From NCBI GenBank assembly GCA_032871835.1, contig CM065299.1:96362652-96426651 (forward strand): DNA of 64,000 nt, in the 5' to 3' direction. Source of the stretch: Dipteronia dyeriana. Taxonomy: Eukaryota > Streptophyta > Magnoliopsida > Sapindales > Sapindaceae. The notes under the pieces are model-generated. The model searched no databases, was not told the DNA's origin, and saw only the letters and a program-made list of their open reading frames with translations. The position numbers were made by a program, and so were the translations under genes. Within the stretch, counting starts at the first letter, position 1. Every line of letters begins with the position of its first letter. Shown here one piece after another: positions 59,091-64,000 of the stretch.

Positions 59091-59650
59091 TCAACTTCTC
59101 AAAAGCTAATGAGGTGTTTGGTAAATAAACTATATAATATCAAAAGCAAAATATGTGAAAGTGTAAAATAATTGGACTAAGATGAAAAACAAAATAAGCA
59201 AAATATATACATATTTTGTTCTTGCTAAACAAAAAAATATATTTTTGTAAAAAAAAATTAAGGGGTTTTTATCATTTTGGTTTTGATGTTATCGAGAGTT
59301 ATGATTTTTTAACCCTTTTTTTTTCACTAGCATAGTTCCTATAATTTTAAACAAAATATGTAGGAATGCAAAAATAATTGGACGGAGATCGAAAGAAAAA
59401 TATGTATATGGTATTCTTACCCAGTAAAATCTGACTACTATAAAAGTCAGATTGCTCATACCAACTCTTTAAATTCTATTAACCTTTGTATGTAAAAAAG
59501 GTTTGACCAGATAAATAAAATTAGGGTCATATTAATAGGAATCTTTATATTCACAAGTCACGTGTAAACATATTGCATAAGTCTTGATTAAATCGCAATT
59601 ATCATTGCACATCGGAGTTGTTGCTAATTTAATTTGGTTTTAAGCTGCTG
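59091..59650. other. AT-rich spacer
   Basis: Nothing recognised; several A/T homopolymers. Confidence 0.5.
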
Positions 59651-60448
59651 CTAATTTAAGGATGGTATTTGTAAAAAAAGAATGGTATTTGTACATTGTG
59701 ATTTGACATACGATGGTTTAATGAATGCAATTGAAGATATCAGGAGGATTGATTCGTCTAGTTGTAATCTTGAATTAAGGGTTGTTATGACTATTAGCGT
59801 GAGACATGCTATACCAATAATTAAAAATGACAGAGATGTGGTATTTTTGATATCTGAAGAGAGGGTTCTTCCAGAAGTATATATAACAAATGTTGGAAGG
59901 TATGGGAGGGTTGGTAGTAGCATACAAAATGATACAAATGCAAACCCAAATTCCTCTGAAAAGTGTTCTCCAACAAGGATACCCATATTTTCCCCAACCG
60001 TTTGTACAACAATATTCCCAACCTTTTCAACAACAATATTCCCAATATATTCAACAACAATATGCTTAACCTTATTTCCAAACATATGGCTAACCATCTT
60101 AACTGCATACACAACAAAATAACATATTGCCACAACATCATAACCCTCAACAAGTGCATCAAAGCTTTATTGCACAATTGACTTCTCAAATTGGACCCAT
60201 TTGTTGGAGCAACACAATGTGTGGATCAATTCCATCATTTTTAGATGGAAAACATCACCCAACAATACTGTCATCGAGCAAGCAAACAATTTCAGTTGTT
60301 AATGATCCACCACCCATAGTTAATGATGCATCAGAAGATGTTGGAACTAATAACGAAGTAGGTGCCACTACATCTGAATTTGATAAATAATGAACTGGAT
60401 AGCTTACATGGTGATGGTGATGGTGATGGTGATGGTGATAATAATGGT
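59651..60448 (+). pseudogene. Mutator-like transposase N-terminal fragment, copy 2 (left part)
   Basis: An open frame from 59682 with FVHCDLTYDGLMNAIEDI, VVMTISVRHAIPI and DRDVVFLISEERVLPEVYIT, the PB1-like N-terminal domain common in plant Mutator-like transposases. The Gln/Asn-rich stretch and IGPICWSNTMCGS follow, parallel to copy 1. It ends in the GATGGT repeat, where a solo LTR enters at 60449; the repeat continues at 61610-61712. Confidence 0.68.
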
Positions 60449-61609
60449 TGTTAATAGTAAAATTTGGTCAGGGGTCAAAGAGAATTTTTTTTACTTTCCA
60501 GCCACGAGTCGAAACCCATAATCGACGTTCATGAAGTCCGGATAGACCATAAAGCCACCCCGCAGGAGCAGGGAAGGCCGGCTCGGCTTCACAACTAACA
60601 GAAAACAAGCTAGGCGAGACCAGGACGAGCCCCTACACGAATACTAGATCCCGGGCTTCTCCAGGCCACCTATCGGGAAACCTCAATCACCCCGTGAATG
60701 CCAAGAGAAGTCTCCAAGCTCAAGAGACATTCGAGAGAAGTCTGCCAACCTCTCCAGAAGCCCGTTGTCCTTGTTGGATATAAAGGAAGAATCGCGCCTA
60801 AATCTACACTACCTCGGCTACCTCCTAGGAATGTCTACAGGAACACCTCGAGCCCCTAAGGGTCAGGGAAAATCCATCTCAAGCTTCTAAGAACAGAGTC
60901 AGAATAGGGATCTACCTCGCTCTACGAGGCAACAGGCAGCTAGCTGGGTGACCTCCATGAAAAACCATGTCGCGATAGCATACAAGATCATATCTAGGAG
61001 ATAACCATCATTAATCCCGTATATCATTAATCCCGTATACGTGCAAGCCAAGAGTTTGATTCCAAAAAGGAAACAAACTCATTCAAGTTAATTGTTTCCG
61101 CTATTTACTCGGGGTCAACAACTTTTAAATAAAGGATCCCGCCCGATAAGAAGGAAACGGATTCAAAGGATCGTGGCGGGATATCGGTAAATTCAAACCA
61201 ACTTGAACCATATATAAATAGGGCCAAGCATGATACATGGAGGAGACCTAGAAAAAGAGAGATATACATATATACAGAAGAAGAAAGAGAGAAGAGAAGA
61301 AGGAAAGGCCTAAATTTTGTACTCAGATAACGGCCACCTTTGTTTCCCCTATTCGACAAGCACAGAGTTGCCACCTTCTTAGATCCTAGAGAGGCTGCGA
61401 GTATATAAAAGAGTGATTTGTATTTCCAAGCAAGTATCAATAATATATCAATAATAAAAGCTCCCATTTACTGTTATTACGATCCAGCCTCTTGTTTACC
61501 TCTTAACAGGTTAGGTACCAACGGTACCGACCCCGGCCACCACTTTTGTGGTAGTAGTCTTGAAGGTGTTAGCAGGAATTTCTCATCCCGAGCAAATTTC
61601 CTGTCAACA
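60449..61609 (+). mobile_element. Solo LTR of the Tat-type gypsy family (1161 bp)
   Basis: Starts TGTTAATAGT and ends CTGTCAACA; aligns throughout with 21964-23142. The flanking pentamers ATGGT (60444-60448) and ATGAT (61610-61614) fit a 5-bp target duplication with one change, although the target is a GATGGT/GATAAT repeat, which weakens the test. No internal sequence remains, so LTR-LTR recombination is likely. Confidence 0.88.
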
Positions 61610-61715
61610 ATGATAATAATGGCTTTGACTTAGATGGTGATGGTGATGGTGATGGTGATAGTGATAATGGTAGTGACATAGATGCTGAAGGTGATAGTGG
61701 TTGTGACCTGGATGT
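61610..61715 (+). pseudogene. Mutator-like fragment copy 2, right part
   Basis: A GATGGTGATGGT-type repeat encoding an Asp/Gly-rich stretch, parallel to 56150-56240 of copy 1. It ends where the SIRE-C LTR begins. Confidence 0.65.
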
Positions 61716-62610
61716 TGAAATTCCCTAGAAAGTGTGTCTAAAACCTAGAGGAGGGATGAATAGGTTTTAATTCGATAGATTACCAATTTTGCGAATTAAT
61801 CAATATTAAAAATTCTACCACATTCTACTTAAATGTTCAAATAAATGACAACAAACATAAAACAATAACAACACGGAAAATATACGTTGAAACCCTCCAA
61901 ATGGGAAAAACCACGGGCTATTTAGAGCGTCACCCTTGATCCTTAAAATCCACTATTGAGTAAAAATTTACAACCTAGGTTGACCTCCCGTCTAACCCTC
62001 CAGTTACTAACTCTTTCACTCTACCCAACGAGCATTAATAGCGATTTTGGATCACTAGCCTTGTGCACTAACCACTTAGCCACAAGCTAACTCAACAATG
62101 AAGAGATAATGGCAACCTAAGTGAATATGCAATAATATTCAATATGCAAAAAATGTTAGGTCAAGACATTCATGCTTATCTAGGATTAATAATGATAACT
62201 AAAGCGAATCCTAGATATGAATGTTCTAAATGCAAAGGCAAGAAGAATTAGCTAGAAGGGTAAAAACGTCATAAATGCTAGCTATAACTAATTAATGCAT
62301 TTCAACCAACAATCAATACACAAGCATGTCATAAAAGCAATTAATCACACAAGCAAGCAATTAATATGCAATAAAGACTAAAACCCTATGTATACATGTC
62401 TTAGTAATGAAAACATAAAGTTTAGAACATTTAGAGAATACCTAGTCATGAAAAAACAAGAAACCCATGCTTGAAAGATGCTTGATGATTTGGATTTTAA
62501 GGAAGGTTGAGTAAAAATGGCTTCTTGGAGCTTCTCTCTCAAAAGAACCTTATCTCTCTCTCAAAAATAGGTTAGGAAGCTCTAAAAATGAGTTGGGAAG
62601 AAGATGGAAC

Positions 62611-62620
62611 ATTTATATGA
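62611..62620 (-). promoter_or_regulatory. TATA box of SIRE-C LTR
   Basis: The minus strand reads TCATATAAAT. The position is homologous to 49617-49630 in SIRE-B (shared 'atatgaagcct' text on the plus strand). Confidence 0.55.
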
Positions 62621-62679
62621 AGCCTAGAGTGAAACTACATCGTTTTGGGCACAAGGCAACCAAAATTCGTCAGGACCGC

Positions 62680-62945
62680 TGGTTGTACCTCGTTCCAGGT
62701 AAGTGTCCAGACCGCGGCACACAGAGCGGTGTATCGCCTAGACAACGCCGCTCTGTAGGTCGCTGTGCATGCAGCGTGCACAGACCGTGGTCTGGACAAC
62801 ATGCATCCTCTGTGAAACTCCACTTGGGAGACCGTGGCGTATGTAACAAGCACAGACAGCGGTAGCCACAGCGTGCATCCTCTGTCAAACACCGATGTGC
62901 AGGCCGCGGCGGGAGCACTGTACAGAGAGCGGTCTAGACCGTGGT
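62680..62945. repeat. GC-rich palindromic array in SIRE-C U3
   Basis: Dense GACCGCGG, AGCGGT, ACCGTGG and GTGCATGCAGCGTGCACAG words. It ends in AGCGGTCTAGACCGTGGT (62928-62945), almost identical to 63180-63197 in the neighbouring Tork-like LTR. Confidence 0.8.
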
Positions 62946-62999
62946 AAATATTGGGATATGTGAAGCCAGAAACAGGTGAAGAAAACAATTCTGGCAGGT

Positions 63000-63200
63000 G
63001 GCGCGGCGGCGACCGGGCGGAGGCAGTGACCCAGACCGCGGTACACATAGCGAAGAATCACAGAGGATACATGCTATGCGTACTGTGTTGCAGACAAGGT
63101 GCACACACAGCGGTCTGTGGAACGGAGTTACACAGACGTGTTACGCGTTGTGGACCGCGGCCCAGGCATGTGCCTACACAGCGGTCTAGACCGCGGTAGT
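63000..63200. repeat. GC-rich palindromic array in the Tork-like U3
   Basis: Contains GACCGCGGT (63034), CAGCGGTCTG (63107), GGACCGCGGCC (63152) and AGCGGTCTAGACCGCGGT (63180-63197), the last a near-perfect palindrome. It ends about 97 bp before the TATA box. Confidence 0.8.
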
Positions 63201-63296
63201 GAAGGGTTTCGCGAGAAATTGGAAATCCTACGTGCACAAGCAATTGGAATAGGAAATAAATTCCAATTAGGATTTTGACTAACCCTAGTGCTGCCA

Positions 63297-63303
63297 TATA
63301 AAT
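63297..63303 (+). promoter_or_regulatory. TATA box of the Tork-like LTR
   Basis: TATAAAT in 'gccatataaatacc', leaving an R-U5 of about 240 bp before the primer-binding site. Confidence 0.6.
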
Positions 63304-63577
63304 ACCATCATTATTTGTACTTAAAAGGTAAGAAGAATAGAGCAGAAAAATAAGTGTGTAGTATGTGAGAAAATTGCTAGAGAGAGAGCAATTGTAGAGA
63401 GACTGAAAGAGAGACAGAGGGATTGTAATCAACTCTGAGATATAGTGGATTGAGTGCGGTGCGCTCCGTGGATGTAGGCAAATTGCTGAACCACGTAAAA
63501 TCTTTTGTGTCTTCTTTTATTATTGCTTTCTATTTGTGTTTAGATTTGTGTGATTACAATTTATTCTCCACAACAAT

Positions 63578-63589
63578 TGGTATCAGAGC
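63578..63589 (+). other. Primer-binding site of the Tork-like element
   Basis: TGGTATCAGAGC, a full match to the plant initiator Met-tRNA site, two bases after the LTR end. Confidence 0.92.
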
Positions 63590-63655
63590 TCCGGGTTGGG
63601 GCATATTATTCACACAAATCTAGGTTTTCTCGAGGTCATCGATTTCGTCGTAGAG

Positions 63656-64000
63656 ATGGGGTCAGAGAAGGAAACGCACAAGATTGAGAAATTCAATGGT
63701 TTGAATTTTAGCTTCTGGAAGATGCAGATGGAAGATTATCTGTACCAGAAGGATCTGCATTTGCCAATAAAAGAGAGACCAAAGGATATGACCGATGAAG
63801 ATTGGGAAAAGAAACGGAAACCGAAGAACATGGATGATGATGACTTTGAACTCCTGGACAGGAAAGCATTGGGAGCAATTCGTCTCAGTTTGACGAAGCA
63901 GGTCGCCTTCAACGTAAAAGATCAACAGACAACCAAAGATCTAATGGATACCCTATCATACCTATACGAACAGCCTTTTGCGGTAAGGAAAGTCCATCTT
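63656..64000 (+). CDS. Tork-like copia gag, N-terminal 115 codons (runs off the window)
   Basis: The ATG at 63656 lies 78 bp after the LTR and is the first in-frame start; the frame is open to the window end. KFNGLNFSFWKMQMEDYLYQ at residues 12-31 is the usual start of copia gag (DUF4219-like). A DEDWEKKRK segment at about 48-56 and LDRKALGAIRLSLTKQVAF (68-86) follow, then the UBN2-type domain start at TTKDLMDTLSYLYE. Gag would coat the element's RNA in cytoplasmic particles. The zinc knuckle and pol should lie to the right, outside this window. It is the only undamaged coding start seen here, so the element may be recent or intact. Confidence 0.87.
   Translation, partial: MGSEKETHKIEKFNGLNFSFWKMQMEDYLYQKDLHLPIKERPKDMTDEDWEKKRKPKNMDDDDFELLDRKALGAIRLSLTKQVAFNVKDQQTTKDLMDTLSYLYEQPFAVRKVHL

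Larger units (their letters stand above)
61716..62958 (-). repeat. SIRE-like LTR C, U5 to part of U3
   Basis: The left end TGAAATTCCC corresponds to the U5 ends of SIRE-A (3436) and SIRE-B (48700), and the R-U5 text 'gatgaataggtttta' is shared. No primer-binding site precedes it, so it is a 3' LTR or solo LTR in Mutator-like DNA. TATA (minus TCATATAAAT) is at 62611-62620 and the GC-rich array at 62680-62945. It is cut at about 62958 by the Tork-like element. Confidence 0.75.
62959..63575 (+). repeat. 5' LTR of the Tork-like element (about 617 bp)
   Basis: The proposed start TGTGAAGCCAGAAACAGG follows the end of the SIRE-C array; the end CCACAACA lies two bases before the primer-binding site. 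TATAAAT at 63297-63303 sets U3. A GC-rich array occupies 63000-63200. The left boundary is inferred from TG...CA ends and the switch of similarity, as no partner LTR is visible. Confidence 0.6.
62959..64000 (+). mobile_element. Tork-like Ty1/copia element, 5' part
   Basis: LTR, primer-binding site and gag start on the plus strand, cut by the window edge. The gag sequence type (EKFNGLNFSFWKMQMEDYL) and the Met-tRNA site suggest the Tork/Tnt1 group. No stop is seen in gag, so it may be the youngest element here. Confidence 0.8.

Noticed and set aside
62593..63199. Several overlapping frames in the GC-rich arrays
   Set aside because: Absence of stops there reflects GC content; the peptides have no domain and the arrays lie in LTR U3 regions.
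61713..63575. One 1.86 kb copia LTR from TGTTGAAATT to CCACAACA
   Set aside because: The left 1.2 kb matches SIRE LTRs in the opposite orientation, with its own TATA on the minus strand, so two elements explain the stretch better.

Overview
The window reads as intergenic DNA of a flowering plant, probably a eudicot. This is inferred from AT-rich DNA packed with plant lineages of LTR retrotransposons (SIRE-type and other Ty1/copia, Tat-type Ty3/gypsy with a second RNase H), plant hAT and Mutator-like relics, a TTA-flanked MITE and endogenous caulimovirid sequence. No intact host gene, rRNA, tRNA gene or CRISPR array was found. Nearly every coding segment has stops or frameshifts.

Layout. 1-6025: SIRE-like Ty1/copia element on the minus strand, with LTRs of about 2.6 kb and only one gene, a gag fused to a plant 'putative transposon/envelope-like' domain; pol is absent. 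6026-6596: unassigned DNA, then a coat-protein fragment of an endogenous pararetrovirus. 6597-13084: a plus-strand copia element with its 5' LTR, decayed gag, integrase and part of RT. It ends abruptly inside RT, fused to 13085-23142, a Tat-lineage gypsy element that lacks its 5' end. The gypsy part carries gag, protease, RT, RNase H, archaeal-type RNase H, integrase, 3'-UTR minisatellite, a long antisense gene with two credible GT-AG introns, and a 3' LTR. 23143-28590: another decayed copia element with a large gag-to-integrase deletion. 28590-33850: AT-rich DNA with a Tourist-like MITE (31642-32572).

33880-39233 and 50401-51060: two pararetrovirus copies in opposite orientation; the plus-strand copy is split by a minus-strand SIRE element (39234-50400). 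That SIRE element is itself split by a 4.6 kb hAT transposon (41862-46497), inserted exactly in the catalytic motif of the SIRE protease. 51380-57965: tandem array of a two-part repeat (X-Y-X-Y-X), the middle of which is opened by a segment holding a hAT C-terminus and a Mutator-like N-terminus. 57985-59090: short duplications. 59651-61712: a second copy of the Mutator-like segment, split by a solo LTR of the same gypsy family as 21964-23142. 61716-64000: a minus-strand SIRE-like LTR cut by a plus-strand Tork-like copia element whose gag is open to the window edge and is the only undamaged gene start in the window.

The pieces do not form a pathway; they are a nested record of insertions. The items most worth attention are the pol-less gag-fusion element, the spliced antisense gene of the gypsy element, the GC-rich palindromic arrays placed 60-70 bp upstream of the TATA box in three SIRE LTRs (and also in an unrelated Tork-like LTR), the hAT/SIRE nesting, and the inverted pararetrovirus pair. 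I do not claim a new biological system; these are candidates with explicit tests.
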